From an uncultured Blautia sp. (GTDB taxonomy: Bacteria; Bacillota; Clostridia; Lachnospirales; Lachnospiraceae): DNA of 43,106 bases. The position numbers and the translations under genes were made by a program. The notes under the pieces are model-generated. The model did no database searches. It was given only the letters and a program-made list of their open reading frames with translations, and had not been told where the DNA came from. The stretch covers positions 1 through 43,106 of the forward strand of contig CAAFRY010000052.1 of NCBI GenBank assembly GCA_900765525.1, written 5' to 3'. Shown one piece after another: positions 1 through 9,419 of this stretch; within the stretch, counting starts at the first letter, position 1; the number at the start of each line of letters is the position of its first letter.

Positions 1-104
1 GAAGTTCCCACTGTTTCCCGGCGGCGCCGAGCGCAGAGGGGAAACAGTGGGAATTTAAGGCCCGCCAGCCAAGAGAACGTAGGCCGAACAGGCCGGAGTT
101 CTCT
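1..104. repeat. Nested-hairpin intergenic repeat, copy 1
   Basis: This copy and the one at 175-278 match over 104 bp with a single difference (t at 80, a at 254). It holds a 15-bp perfect stem (5-19 with 39-53, GC-rich loop 20-38). A second, 14-bp perfect stem (65-78 with 98-111) runs seven bases past the shared segment. The spacer to the next copy adds a third 7-bp stem (113-119 with 138-144). The window begins at the repeat, so more copies may lie to the left. It is non-coding in all frames I could read. Its function is unknown; a REP/BIME-like mobile palindrome or a structured RNA are the options. Confidence 0.85.
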
Positions 105-174
105 TGGCTGGTGGATTACGGGAGCATGTAATGCGGAGTAATCCAAGGATATATGAGAACAAGTACCAGGGCCT

Positions 175-278
175 GAAGTTCCCACTGTTTCCCGGCGGCG
201 CCGAGCGCAGAGGGGAAACAGTGGGAATTTAAGGCCCGCCAGCCAAGAGAACGAAGGCCGAACAGGCCGGAGTTCTCT
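175..278. repeat. Nested-hairpin intergenic repeat, copy 2 (truncated second hairpin)
   Basis: Copy 2 repeats bases 1-104 with one mismatch. The first 15-bp hairpin is intact (179-193 with 213-227). The second hairpin loses half its 3' arm: after GTTCTCT (272-278) the sequence switches to unrelated DNA, leaving only a 7-bp stem. The copy ends 16 bases before the ribosome binding site of the HPr-like gene at 311, so any transcript from the left would carry it in the 5' leader. Confidence 0.85.
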
Positions 279-310
279 AAGACCGAAACCAATAGAAAGG
301 AATGTAGATT

Positions 311-535
311 ATGGAAGATATGAAAATTTGTCTGAAAAAGCCGGATGATGTGAAGGAATTTGTCCGTGCGGCCAGAAGATGTGAGTTTGACGTGGATTTG
401 GCCTACAACAGCGCAGTGGTGGATGGCAAGTCGATTTTAGGAGTCTTTGCCCTGGGCCTTGAGAAGCCCCTTGTGGTCAGCTGTCACGGAGAAAACAGGG
501 AATTTGAGCAGAGCATCCAGAAATTCGTTCTTTGA
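311..535 (+). CDS. HPr-like domain protein lacking the phosphotransfer histidine
   Basis: A 74-residue protein with the HPr fold signature in its second half: a short strand, then GKSILGVFALGLEKP (39-53), which matches the HPr segment around the regulatory serine. Ser41 corresponds to HPr Ser46, the HPr kinase target. The N-terminal segment that should carry the PTS active site (HARP around His15) reads LKKPDDVKEF, with no histidine. It therefore cannot accept phosphate from enzyme I in the normal way. In this it resembles Bacillus Crh, a regulatory paralogue that also lacks His15. A regulatory rather than sugar-transport role is inferred. The start ATG follows AGAAAGG with about ten bases spacing. 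A promoter for pyrG begins 19 bases after its stop, so it is probably a separate unit. Confidence 0.75.
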   Translation: MEDMKICLKKPDDVKEFVRAARRCEFDVDLAYNSAVVDGKSILGVFALGLEKPLVVSCHGENREFEQSIQKFVL

Positions 536-553
536 AAAAATTAAAATCAGGGA

Positions 554-582
554 TTTACAAAACCGGAGAAATCGTTTATAGT
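554..582 (+). promoter_or_regulatory. Sigma-A-type promoter for pyrG
   Basis: TTTACA (554-559), a 17-base spacer, then TATAGT (577-582). The predicted start is near 588-590, giving a leader of about 90 nt ahead of the pyrG start at 681. The expected initial transcript does not begin with the GGGC run used for CTP sensing in Bacillus subtilis pyrG. Confidence 0.7.
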
Positions 583-624
583 AGACAGCAGTTAAAAAAA
601 CAAAGCAAGAACAAAACGATGACG

Positions 625-667
625 AAGGCGTCAGAATTTCTGTAATGGAGATTCTGGCGCCTTTTTT
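625..667 (+). terminator. Attenuator-like terminator in the pyrG leader
   Basis: A 13-bp stem (625-637 with 651-663, one G.U pair) with a 13-base loop, followed by T6 (662-667). It lies between the pyrG promoter and the Shine-Dalgarno GGAGGA (668-673). A complete intrinsic terminator in this position implies conditional read-through. The 5' arm is not the C/U-rich tract that pairs with slippage-added G residues in the classical mechanism. Confidence 0.7.
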
Positions 668-680
668 GGAGGAAAATGTG

Positions 681-2297
681 ATGGTGAAATATGTATTTGT
701 AACAGGAGGCGTGGTTTCCGGACTGGGGAAGGGCATCACGGCAGCCTCCCTGGGAAGGCTGTTAAAAGCCAGGGGCTACCAAGTGACCATGCAGAAATTT
801 GACCCCTATATTAACATTGACCCCGGAACCATGAACCCCATCCAGCATGGAGAGGTTTTCGTCACCGACGATGGCACGGAAACCGATTTGGATTTAGGAC
901 ATTATGAAAGATTTATTGACGAAAGCCTGGACAAGAATTCTAATGTAACCACGGGAAAAATTTACTGGAGTGTGCTACAGAAAGAACGCCGTGGAGATTA
1001 TGGAGGGGGCACGGTACAGGTGATTCCCCATATTACCAATGAAATCAAAAGCCGTTTTTATAAGGCGAAAACCCCACAGGAGGAGCGCATAGCCATTATA
1101 GAAGTAGGAGGGACGGCAGGAGACATTGAAAGCCAGCCCTTTCTGGAGGCTATCCGCCAGTTTCAGCATGAGGTGGGAAAGGAAAATGCAGTGCTTATCC
1201 ATGTGACCTTGGTTCCCTATTTGAAGGCTTCCGGGGAGCTGAAGACAAAACCCACCCAGGCCAGCGTCAAGGAGCTGCAGGGTATGGGCTTGTGGTCGGA
1301 CGTACTGGTATGCCGTTCTGAGCATCCTCTGTCACGGGAGCTGAAGGAGAAAATAGCCCTGTTCTGCAACGTGCCTGCAGACCATGTACTGCAAAACCTG
1401 GATGTAGAATACCTTTATGAAGCTCCTTTAGCCATGGAAAAGGAAAATCTGGCCCAGGTAGTATGCCAGAGTCTTCACCTTCCCTGTCCCGAGCCGGAAT
1501 TAGAAGAGTGGAAGGATATGGTGGAGCGGCTTAAACACCCTCAGGCTGAGACGGAAATCGCTATCGTAGGAAAATATATTCAGCTTCATGACGCTTATCT
1601 CAGTGTAGTGGAAGCATTAAAGCATGGAGGAATTGCCAGCCGTGTAAACGTAAATTTGCGCTGGGTAGATTCAGAAGAGATAGAGCAGCAGGGATGTGAG
1701 AAGCTTCTGGCAGGGGTGGACGGGATTTTGATTCCCGGAGGCTTTGGCAACAGAGGCACAGAAGGGAAAATCCAGGCTGTAGAATACGCCAGGGTAAAGA
1801 AAATTCCCTTCCTGGGTATCTGCCTGGGCATGCAGATGGCCATTGTGGAGTTTGCCCGGAATGTGGCAGGCTTTCCCAAGGCTAACAGTTCAGAATTAGA
1901 CCCGGATACCCCGGACCCGGTTATCTACCTGATGCCGGAGCAGAATGGTGTGGAAAATCTGGGCGGAACCCTGCGGCTGGGGGCCTACCCTTGCATTTTG
2001 AAAAAAGGGACAAAGGCTTTTGAGTTGTATGGCAGGGAAGAGATACAGGAGCGGCACAGACACCGCTATGAGGTAAATAATCACTACCGGGAAGCCCTGG
2101 AAGGGCAGGGCATGGTCCTTTCCGGACTTTCCCCGGATAAGAGAATCGTAGAGATGATAGAGTTAAGGGAGCATCCCTTCTTCCTGGGAACCCAGGGTCA
2201 TCCGGAGCTGAAATCCCGGCCTAACCGGGCTCACCCCCTGTTCCGGGGATTTGTGAAGGCAGCGGAGGCCTACGGCAGGGAAAAAGAAAACAGATAG
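681..2297 (+). CDS. pyrG: CTP synthase
   Basis: PyrG converts UTP to CTP with ATP and glutamine-derived ammonia. The product is 538 residues, the usual length. The N-terminal synthetase domain carries the P-loop-like [10 protein letters not shown] near residues 8-17 and the [13 protein letters not shown] segment. The C-terminal class I glutaminase has Cys381 in GICLGMQ and the His507/Glu509 pair in QGHPE. I chose ATG 681 because GGAGGA lies seven bases upstream and [10 protein letters not shown] is the family N-terminus; an in-frame ATG at 645 lies inside the leader hairpin. Only 13 bases separate it from gltB, so pyrG-gltB-gltD is a likely operon joining two glutamine-consuming steps. Confidence 0.98.
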   Translation: MVKYVFVTGGVVSGLGKGITAASLGRLLKARGYQVTMQKFDPYINIDPGTMNPIQHGEVFVTDDGTETDLDLGHYERFIDESLDKNSNVTTGKIYWSVLQKERRGDYGGGTVQVIPHITNEIKSRFYKAKTPQEERIAIIEVGGTAGDIESQPFLEAIRQFQHEVGKENAVLIHVTLVPYLKASGELKTKPTQASVKELQGMGLWSDVLVCRSEHPLSRELKEKIALFCNVPADHVLQNLDVEYLYEAPLAMEKENLAQVVCQSLHLPCPEPELEEWKDMVERLKHPQAETEIAIVGKYIQLHDAYLSVVEALKHGGIASRVNVNLRWVDSEEIEQQGCEKLLAGVDGILIPGGFGNRGTEGKIQAVEYARVKKIPFLGICLGMQMAIVEFARNVAGFPKANSSELDPDTPDPVIYLMPEQNGVENLGGTLRLGAYPCILKKGTKAFELYGREEIQERHRHRYEVNNHYREALEGQGMVLSGLSPDKRIVEMIELREHPFFLGTQGHPELKSRPNRAHPLFRGFVKAAEAYGREKENR

Positions 2298-2310
2298 GGA
2301 GGAAAAGAGT

Positions 2311-5300
2311 ATGAGAGAACAACAGCAGGGACTGTATAGTCCAGCCTTTGAACATGATAACTGCGGTATCGGAGCAGTAGTAAACAAAAACGGAATCAAG
2401 AGTCACCTGACCGTGGAGCGGGCTCTCCATATTGTGGAAAACCTGGAGCACAGAGCCGGGAAAGACGCAGAGGGAAAGACCGGAGACGGTGTGGGAATCC
2501 TTCTCCAGATTTCTCACAAATTCTTTTCCAAGGTCTGTAAAGAAGCAGGAATTCCTCTGGGGGGAGAACGGGAATACGGTATTGCCCAGCTTTTCTTTCC
2601 CAGAGAGGAGCTGCAAAGGAATCAGGCGAAAAAGATGTTTGAAATCATTGTGGAAAAAGAAGGGCTGGAGCTTTTAGGCTACCGTGAAGTGCCTGTATAC
2701 CAGGAGGTACTGGGCCACAAGGCAAAGGAGTGTATGCCCCACATTGTCCAGGCTTTTATCAAAAAACCGGAGCAGGTGGAGAAGGGCCTGGATTTTGACC
2801 GGAAGCTTTACATTGCCAGGAGAGTGTTTGAGCAGAGCAATGACAATACCTATGTGGTATCCATGTCCAGCCGGACCATTGTATATAAAGGTATGTTTTT
2901 AGTAGGGCAGCTCCGTACATTTTTCGCAGATTTGCAGGACAAGGACTATGAGTCAGCCATTGCCATGGTACATTCCAGATTCAGTACCAACACAAATCCA
3001 AGCTGGGAGCGGGCACATCCTAACCGGCTCATCGTACACAACGGAGAGATTAACACCATTCGGGGAAATGCGGATAAAATGCAGGCCAGAGAAGAAAACA
3101 TGGCTTCTCCTCATTTCAAGGGACAGCTTCACAAGATTTTGCCTGTAGTTAACCGGGCAGGCTCGGATTCTGCTATGCTGGACAATACTTTGGAATTTCT
3201 GGTAATGAGCGGTATGGATTTGCCTCTTGCTGTGATGATTACCATTCCCGAGCCATGGGCCAACAATCAGACTTTATCCCAGGAAATCAGAGATTTCTAC
3301 CAGTATTATGCCACTATGATGGAGCCATGGGACGGTCCGGCATCCATAGTATTCTCCGACGGAGATGTGATGGGCGCTGTACTGGACAGAAACGGCCTTC
3401 GCCCTTCCCGTTACTATGTGCTGAAAAACGGAGACGTGATACTGGCTTCAGAGGTGGGTGTGCTGGAAGTACCGGAAGAAGAAATCCTTTTGAAAGAAAG
3501 ACTGCACCCGGGAAAAATGCTGCTGGTAGACACTGTAAAAGGAAAAATTATAGACGACAAGGAACTGAAGGAATCCTACGCCAAGGCTCAGCCTTATGGA
3601 GAATGGCTGGACAGCAATCTGGTGGAATTAAAGAATCTAAAGATACCCAACATGCGGGTAGAAGAGTATACCCCTAAGCAGAGAAAGCAGCTGCAGAAAG
3701 CCTTTGGCTACACCTATGAGGAGTATAGAAAATCCATTTATGACATGGCCTTAAAGGGAGCCGAAGGTATTGGCGCCATGGGCGTGGATACGCCTCTGGC
3801 CGTACTTTCTAAGAAAAACAGACCATTGTTTGACTATTTTAAGCAGCTGTTTGCCCAGGTTACAAACCCGCCCATTGACGCTATCCGGGAAGAGATTGTC
3901 ACCAGCACCACCATTTATGTAGGTAAGGACGGCAACCTGCTGGAAGAGGAGCCGGGAAACTGCCAGGTGCTGAAAATCAACAATCCTATACTGACTAATA
4001 CGGATTTATTGAAAATTAAAAACATGAAAAAAGAGGGCTTTCAGGTAGCTGTGGTGCCTATCACTTATTACAAGAGTACCAAGCTGGAACGTGCCATTGA
4101 CCGTCTCTTTGTGGAAGTAGACAAGGCCTATAAAGACGGAGCAAATATCATTATTCTTTCGGACAGAGGTGTGGACGAAAATCACGTGCCCATTCCGTCC
4201 CTGCTGGCTGTTTCCGCAGTACATCAGCACCTGGTAGACACCAAAAAGCAGACCTCCCTTTCTCTGATTCTGGAGTCAGGGGAACCCAGAGAAGTGCATC
4301 ATTTTGCCACACTTCTGGGCTACGGAGCCTGCGGGGTAAATCCCTATCTGGCCCTGGAAACTATACAGGAATTGATTGACGAAAAGCTGCTGGACAAAGA
4401 TTATTATGCGGCAGTGGAGGACTATAATCACGCAGTTATCCACGGCATTGTAAAGATTGCTTCCAAGATGGGTATCTCTACCATCCAGTCTTACCAGGGA
4501 GCCAAGATTTTTGAGGCTATCGGTATCTCCAAAGAGGTTATTGATAAATATTTTGCAGGTACGGTAAGCCGAATCGGAGGCATTACGCTGGAAGATATTG
4601 CAAAGAATGTAGACCAGCTCCATTCCCAGGCCTTTGACCCTCTGGGAAGGTCTGTAGAGCTTACCCTGGACAGTATGGGAAAACATAAAATGAGAAGCGG
4701 CGGAGAGGAACACAGATACAACCCCGCTACTATACACATGCTGCAGAAATCCACCAGAATGGGGGACTATGGCATGTTCAAGGAATATACCCAGATGGTG
4801 GATAAGGAGAGAAGCGGAAACCTGCGTTCTCTTATGGATTTTGATTTCCCGGAAAAAGGAATTTCCATAGATGAAGTAGAAAGCGTAGACAGCATTGTAA
4901 AACGCTTTAAGACCGGAGCTATGTCTTACGGCTCCATTTCCCAGGAAGCCCATGAAACCCTGGCTATTGCCATGAATATGCTTCACGGTAAGTCAAACAC
5001 AGGTGAGGGAGGAGAAAGCGAGGAGCGGCTGGATTCCGCAGGACAGGCAGTGGACCGCTGCTCTGCCATTAAGCAGGTAGCCAGCGCCAGATTCGGTGTT
5101 ACCAGCAGGTATCTGGTAAGCGCCAAGGAAATCCAGATTAAAATGGCGCAGGGAGCTAAGCCGGGAGAGGGCGGCCATCTGCCGGCCCGGAAGGTGTACC
5201 CCTGGATTGCCAGAACCAGACATTCCACGCCGGGAGTGAGCCTGATTTCCCCGCCGCCTCACCACGATATTTATTCCATTGAGGATTTGGCTCAGTTAAT

Positions 5301-6843
5301 CTATGATTTAAAAAATGCAAACAAATATGCAAGGATTTCCGTAAAGCTGGTTTCCGAGGCAGGAGTAGGTACGGTAGCCGCTGGAGTGGCTAAGGCAGGA
5401 GCCCAGGTTATTCTGATTTCCGGTTATGACGGAGGTACGGGAGCAGCGCCGGAAAGCTCCATCCACAATGCAGGACTTCCCTGGGAGCTGGGTCTGGCAG
5501 AAACCCATCAGACCCTGCTGAAAAACGGTCTGAGAACCCGGGTAATGATAGAGACAGACGGAAAGCTGATGAGCGGAAGAGACGTGGCCATAGCAGCCCT
5601 TTTGGGGGCAGAGGAATTCGGTTTTGCCACAGCGCCCCTGGTAACCATGGGCTGTGTGATGATGCGTGTCTGCAACCTGGATACCTGCCCTGTAGGCGTG
5701 GCTACCCAGAATCCGGAGCTGCGGAAACGTTTTACCGGAAAGCCGGAATATGTGGTGAACTTTATGCGGTTTATCGCCCAGGAGCTGAGAGAATATATGG
5801 CGAAACTGGGAGTTAGTACCATTGATGAGATGGTGGGAAGAAGCGACCTTCTGAAAGTGAAAAAAGATGTAGAAAATCCTATGGCCGCAAAGATTGATTT
5901 ACAGGGAATCTTAGATAACCCCTTTGCAGGAAAAGAGGAAGCAGTGACCTTCCGCCCGGCAGATGTCTATGATTTTTGTCTGGAGAAAACCATAGATGAG
6001 AGAGTGCTTCTGAAAAAGCTGGGAACAGCCCTGAAGAAGGGAGAGAAGGCTTCGGTTTCTGTGACTGTAGGAAACACAGACAGAACACTGGGAACTCTTT
6101 TGGGCGCAGAGCTGACCCGTCAGCATAAGCAGGGACTTCCCCAGGATACTCTTACCGTAAACTGTAAGGGAGCAGGTGGTCAGAGCTTCGGTGCCTTCAT
6201 CCCCAAGGGACTGACCCTGAATCTGGAGGGAGACACCAACGATTACTTCGGAAAAGGACTTTCCGGCGGAAAGCTGGCACTTTATCCGCCGAAAAACAGA
6301 AGCTACAGCGCAAGGAGCAACATGATTGCAGGTAATGTGGCGCTCTATGGAGCTACCAGTGGAAAAGCCTTTATCAACGGCGTGGCAGGAGAGCGTTTTG
6401 CAGTCCGCAACTCCGGGGCCTATGCAGTTGTGGAAGGCGTAGGAGAACATGGCTGTGAGTATATGACAGGAGGCCGGGTAGTAGTCCTGGGCCCCACAGG
6501 CAAGAACTTTGCCGCAGGTATGAGCGGCGGAATCGCCTATGTTCTGGATGAGGATAACAGTCTTTACAAGAATCTGAATAAAGACATGATTTCCATTGAA
6601 AAAATGGAGAGCAAAATGGATATACACGAGCTGAAAAGCCTGATTGAAGAGCATGTGGAAAACACGGGCTCCCAGAAAGGAAAAGAGGTTTTGGAGGATT
6701 TCCAGAGCTATCTTCCTAAGTTTAAGAAAATCATTCCTAATGACTACAAGAGAATGATTACTCTGAGCCTTAAACTGGAGGAGCAGGGAATGAGTACCCA
6801 GCAGGCACAGATGGAAGCATTTACAGAAGTATTTCAGAAATAA
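2311..6843 (+). CDS. gltB: Glutamate synthase, large subunit
   Basis: This is the large subunit of glutamate synthase, which transfers the glutamine amide to 2-oxoglutarate to make two glutamates. It is 1510 residues, full length. The class II glutaminase domain starts at Cys18 (DNCGIG), so a 17-residue propeptide is probably removed to expose the nucleophile. The central and FMN-binding synthase domains follow, with the [3Fe-4S] cysteines Cys1115, Cys1121 and Cys1126 in the CX5CX4C spacing, and then the C-terminal GXGXG beta-helix domain. The start has a GGAGG site 8-12 bases upstream. gltD follows after 23 bases, so the alpha and beta subunits are made together. Confidence 0.98.
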   Translation: MREQQQGLYSPAFEHDNCGIGAVVNKNGIKSHLTVERALHIVENLEHRAGKDAEGKTGDGVGILLQISHKFFSKVCKEAGIPLGGEREYGIAQLFFPREELQRNQAKKMFEIIVEKEGLELLGYREVPVYQEVLGHKAKECMPHIVQAFIKKPEQVEKGLDFDRKLYIARRVFEQSNDNTYVVSMSSRTIVYKGMFLVGQLRTFFADLQDKDYESAIAMVHSRFSTNTNPSWERAHPNRLIVHNGEINTIRGNADKMQAREENMASPHFKGQLHKILPVVNRAGSDSAMLDNTLEFLVMSGMDLPLAVMITIPEPWANNQTLSQEIRDFYQYYATMMEPWDGPASIVFSDGDVMGAVLDRNGLRPSRYYVLKNGDVILASEVGVLEVPEEEILLKERLHPGKMLLVDTVKGKIIDDKELKESYAKAQPYGEWLDSNLVELKNLKIPNMRVEEYTPKQRKQLQKAFGYTYEEYRKSIYDMALKGAEGIGAMGVDTPLAVLSKKNRPLFDYFKQLFAQVTNPPIDAIREEIVTSTTIYVGKDGNLLEEEPGNCQVLKINNPILTNTDLLKIKNMKKEGFQVAVVPITYYKSTKLERAIDRLFVEVDKAYKDGANIIILSDRGVDENHVPIPSLLAVSAVHQHLVDTKKQTSLSLILESGEPREVHHFATLLGYGACGVNPYLALETIQELIDEKLLDKDYYAAVEDYNHAVIHGIVKIASKMGISTIQSYQGAKIFEAIGISKEVIDKYFAGTVSRIGGITLEDIAKNVDQLHSQAFDPLGRSVELTLDSMGKHKMRSGGEEHRYNPATIHMLQKSTRMGDYGMFKEYTQMVDKERSGNLRSLMDFDFPEKGISIDEVESVDSIVKRFKTGAMSYGSISQEAHETLAIAMNMLHGKSNTGEGGESEERLDSAGQAVDRCSAIKQVASARFGVTSRYLVSAKEIQIKMAQGAKPGEGGHLPARKVYPWIARTRHSTPGVSLISPPPHHDIYSIEDLAQLIYDLKNANKYARISVKLVSEAGVGTVAAGVAKAGAQVILISGYDGGTGAAPESSIHNAGLPWELGLAETHQTLLKNGLRTRVMIETDGKLMSGRDVAIAALLGAEEFGFATAPLVTMGCVMMRVCNLDTCPVGVATQNPELRKRFTGKPEYVVNFMRFIAQELREYMAKLGVSTIDEMVGRSDLLKVKKDVENPMAAKIDLQGILDNPFAGKEEAVTFRPADVYDFCLEKTIDERVLLKKLGTALKKGEKASVSVTVGNTDRTLGTLLGAELTRQHKQGLPQDTLTVNCKGAGGQSFGAFIPKGLTLNLEGDTNDYFGKGLSGGKLALYPPKNRSYSARSNMIAGNVALYGATSGKAFINGVAGERFAVRNSGAYAVVEGVGEHGCEYMTGGRVVVLGPTGKNFAAGMSGGIAYVLDEDNSLYKNLNKDMISIEKMESKMDIHELKSLIEEHVENTGSQKGKEVLEDFQSYLPKFKKIIPNDYKRMITLSLKLEEQGMSTQQAQMEAFTEVFQK

Positions 6844-6866
6844 CAGGGAGTTTCGGAGGTGAAGAC

Positions 6867-8342
6867 ATGGGAAAACCAACAGGATTTTTAGAATACGAGA
6901 GAAAGGACGCCTTTATGGAGGCGCCCCTGGACAGAATCAAGAATTTTCAGGAGTTTAAAAAACCCCTTACCCTGGAGGAGCAGCAGAAGCAGGGGGCCCG
7001 GTGCATGGACTGCGGCGTACCCTTCTGCCAGTCCGGCATGATGCTGGCAGGCATGGCTTCCGGCTGTCCCCTTCATAATCTGGTACCGGAGACCAATGAT
7101 TTGGTCTACCGGGGCAAATGGAGACAGGCCTATGAACGGCTTTCCAAGACCCACAGCTTTCCTGAGTTTACCAGCCATGTATGCCCTGCCCTCTGTGAGG
7201 CGGCATGTACCTGTAATCTTAACGGAGAGCCGGTGTCTACCAAGGAAAATGAAAAGGCTATTATTGAGACAGCCTGGAAAATGGGCTGGGTAAAGCCTCA
7301 GATTCCTCCGGTGCGTACCGGAAAAAAGGTGGCCGTAGTGGGAAGTGGTCCCTCCGGTCTGGCGGCAGCCCAGGAGCTGAATAGGAAAGGGCATCTGGTA
7401 ACGGTTTTTGAGCGGAACGACAGAGTAGGAGGTCTGCTGCGCTATGGTATTCCTAACATGAAGCTGGACAAGGGAATTATTGACCGGAGAATCCGGCTCA
7501 TGGAAGAGGAAGGTGTGGTATTCCGGACAAATACAGACGTAGGAAAGGATATTAAGGCCGGAGAGCTTTTGAAGGAATTTGACCGGGTTATCCTGGCCTG
7601 CGGAGCTTCCAATCCCAGAGATATAGGCGTACCGGGAAGGGAAGCAGGGAATATTTTCTTTGCCGTGGACTTCCTGAAATCCGTTACCAAAAGCCTTCTG
7701 GATTCCGGATTTAAGGATAACCAGTTTATCCCTGCCAAAGGGAAGCATGTGCTGGTCATCGGAGGCGGAGATACAGGAAATGACTGTGTGGGAACCGCTA
7801 TCCGCCTGGGAGCCAAGTCCGTTACCCAGCTGGAAATGATGCCCAAGCCATCTGAATCCAGAACCCCAGGAAATCCCTGGCCGGAGTGGCCCAGGATACT
7901 GAAGACAGATTATGGCCAGGAGGAATCTATTGCTGTCTTTGGTCGTGACCCCAGAGTGTACCAGACCACAGTGACAGAATTTATAAAAGACAATAAAGGA
8001 AACGTACAGAAGGCCAAAATCGTAAAGCTGGAGCCGAAAAAGGATGAGAAAACCGGACGTATGAATATGGTTCCCGTGGAGGGAACAGAAGAAATCATAG
8101 ATGCCCAGCTGGTGCTGATTGCAGCCGGATTCCTGGGCAGTCAGAAATACGTTACCGATGCCTTTAAGGTGGCGGTAAATCCCAGGACTAACGTTGAGAC
8201 AAAGCCGGAGGAATACCAGACCAGCGTGCCGAATGTCTTTACAGCAGGTGACATGCACAGAGGCCAGTCCCTGGTAGTATGGGCGATTACAGAGGGAAGA
8301 AACGCAGCCCGTGCCGTGGATAAATCTCTTATGGGTTATTAA
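6867..8342 (+). CDS. gltD: Glutamate synthase, small subunit
   Basis: The beta subunit of glutamate synthase oxidises NAD(P)H and passes electrons through FAD and [4Fe-4S] clusters to GltB. It is 491 residues. The N-terminal ferredoxin-like part has Cys46, Cys49, Cys54 and Cys67, then [11 protein letters not shown] (106-116). The FAD dinucleotide motif [12 protein letters not shown] is near residue 155 and the NADPH motif IGGGDTGND lies near 300. ATG 6867 is preceded by GGAGG at good spacing. The gene ends 24 bases before a MITE-like element, with no clear terminator of its own between. Confidence 0.97.
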   Translation: MGKPTGFLEYERKDAFMEAPLDRIKNFQEFKKPLTLEEQQKQGARCMDCGVPFCQSGMMLAGMASGCPLHNLVPETNDLVYRGKWRQAYERLSKTHSFPEFTSHVCPALCEAACTCNLNGEPVSTKENEKAIIETAWKMGWVKPQIPPVRTGKKVAVVGSGPSGLAAAQELNRKGHLVTVFERNDRVGGLLRYGIPNMKLDKGIIDRRIRLMEEEGVVFRTNTDVGKDIKAGELLKEFDRVILACGASNPRDIGVPGREAGNIFFAVDFLKSVTKSLLDSGFKDNQFIPAKGKHVLVIGGGDTGNDCVGTAIRLGAKSVTQLEMMPKPSESRTPGNPWPEWPRILKTDYGQEESIAVFGRDPRVYQTTVTEFIKDNKGNVQKAKIVKLEPKKDEKTGRMNMVPVEGTEEIIDAQLVLIAAGFLGSQKYVTDAFKVAVNPRTNVETKPEEYQTSVPNVFTAGDMHRGQSLVVWAITEGRNAARAVDKSLMGY

Positions 8343-8366
8343 AAAAAGAGAAAACTGGCCAGGCTC

Positions 8367-8527
8367 AGTGTACTGACACGTCCACATTTCAACAAATGAC
8401 TTGCCTGAATTTCCATCTGCTGCGTTGTCGTCAATCGACGTAGCCACCGCTACGCCTCATTCCTCCGCCTTACAGAATGAAAATTCATTCTACGTCATTA
8501 TGCTGAAAATGAACGTGCCAGTACACT
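8367..8527. mobile_element. 161-bp MITE-like element, copy 1
   Basis: The 161 bp are bounded by inverted ends AGTGTACTGaCACGT / ACGTgCCAGTACACT; imperfect pairing extends about 34 bases inward. The inside contains the stem CGTAGC-CACC-GCTACG and a palindrome around GAATGAAAATTCATTC. A copy of exactly the same length lies inverted at 28902-29062 (6 differences in 161, about 96 percent identical), and a solo end lies at 35708-35744. It has no coding capacity. Flanking bases GCTC and AAGG give no obvious target duplication. It sits directly behind gltD. Confidence 0.85.
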
Positions 8528-8617
8528 AAGGGTGTTTCAATAACAAGATTGGTGATTCTTTACTTACGGTAAAGGATAGGAACCATAAATATATTGTAAT
8601 AGAAAGGATGTATGATT

Positions 8618-9373
8618 ATGGCAGTAAAACAAACAGCAGGAAGAGATTCTTTAGGCAGCTTTGCTCCTAAGTTCGCAGAACTGAATGACGATGTATTATT
8701 TGGAGAGGTGTGGTCCAGAGAAGACAAATTATCTCTGAGAGACCGCTCTCTGATAACTGTGGTGGCCCTCATGAGCCAGGGTCTGGTGGATTCTTCCTTT
8801 CAATACCACCTTACCACTGCTAAGAAAAACGGCATAACCAAAGAGGAAATCGCTGAAATCCTTACACATGGGGCTTTCTATGCAGGATGGCCAAAGGCCT
8901 GGGCTGCCTTTTACATGGCAAAGGAAGTATGGAAAGATGACGAAGGTGCAAAAACACCTAAGGAGCTGCACCAGGAAAGTATGATTTTTCCTATAGGTGA
9001 GCCTAACGATGGTTTTGCCCGGTATTTTATAGGCCAAAGCTATCTGGCTCCGGTTTCCACACAGCAGGTGGGTATTTTCAACGTAACCTTTGAGCCGGGC
9101 TGCCGCAATAACTGGCATGTACATCACGCAGATAAGGGCGGCGGTCAGATTCTCATCTGTCTGGCCGGAAGAGGCTACTACCAGGAATGGGGCAAGGAAG
9201 CCGTAGAACTGAATCCCGGAGATGTTATCAACATTCCCACAGGGGTAAAGCATTGGCATGGAGCTGCTCCGGATAGCTGGTTCTCCCATCTGGCTGTTGA
9301 GGTTCCGGGAGAAAACACCGGCAATGAATGGCTGGAAGCTGTGGATGATACCCAGTATGGAAAACTGAAATAA
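8618..9373 (+). CDS. Carboxymuconolactone decarboxylase-cupin fusion protein
   Basis: A 251-residue two-domain protein. Residues about 25-110 are a carboxymuconolactone decarboxylase/AhpD-like helical domain (RDRSLITVVALMSQG; HGAFYAGWPKAW) without the AhpD CXXC pair. Residues about 140-235 are a cupin with His167, His169 and His170, a GGGQ segment (Gln177 where classical cupins have Glu), and GDVINIPTGVKHWHG with His212/His214. The cupin probably binds a metal ion. The natural substrate of this common fusion is not established; oxidative or carbonyl detoxification is inference. I chose ATG 8618 because AAAGG lies about ten bases upstream; ATG 8612 would be too close. Confidence 0.85.
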   Translation: MAVKQTAGRDSLGSFAPKFAELNDDVLFGEVWSREDKLSLRDRSLITVVALMSQGLVDSSFQYHLTTAKKNGITKEEIAEILTHGAFYAGWPKAWAAFYMAKEVWKDDEGAKTPKELHQESMIFPIGEPNDGFARYFIGQSYLAPVSTQQVGIFNVTFEPGCRNNWHVHHADKGGGQILICLAGRGYYQEWGKEAVELNPGDVINIPTGVKHWHGAAPDSWFSHLAVEVPGENTGNEWLEAVDDTQYGKLK

Positions 9374-9419
9374 AAAACCGAAATTTAGAAATTTAAAAAT
9401 CAAAATCTGAAATCGAACA

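Noticed and set aside
1..278. Repeat as a CRISPR array
   Set aside because: Only two copies of a 104-bp unit with a single 70-bp spacer and large internal stems, no cas genes.
645..680. Upstream start for pyrG
   Set aside because: It lies within the attenuator hairpin, before the SD, and extends the conserved N-terminus.
4276..4986. A 236-codon minus-strand open frame inside gltB
   Set aside because: No family signature, antisense to the FMN domain of gltB, therefore a shadow.
5911..8447. Long open frames on the minus strand opposite gltB and gltD (322 and 519 codons)
   Set aside because: They are antisense to strongly conserved genes, have no recognisable domains or convincing ribosome site, and come from codon bias of the real genes.
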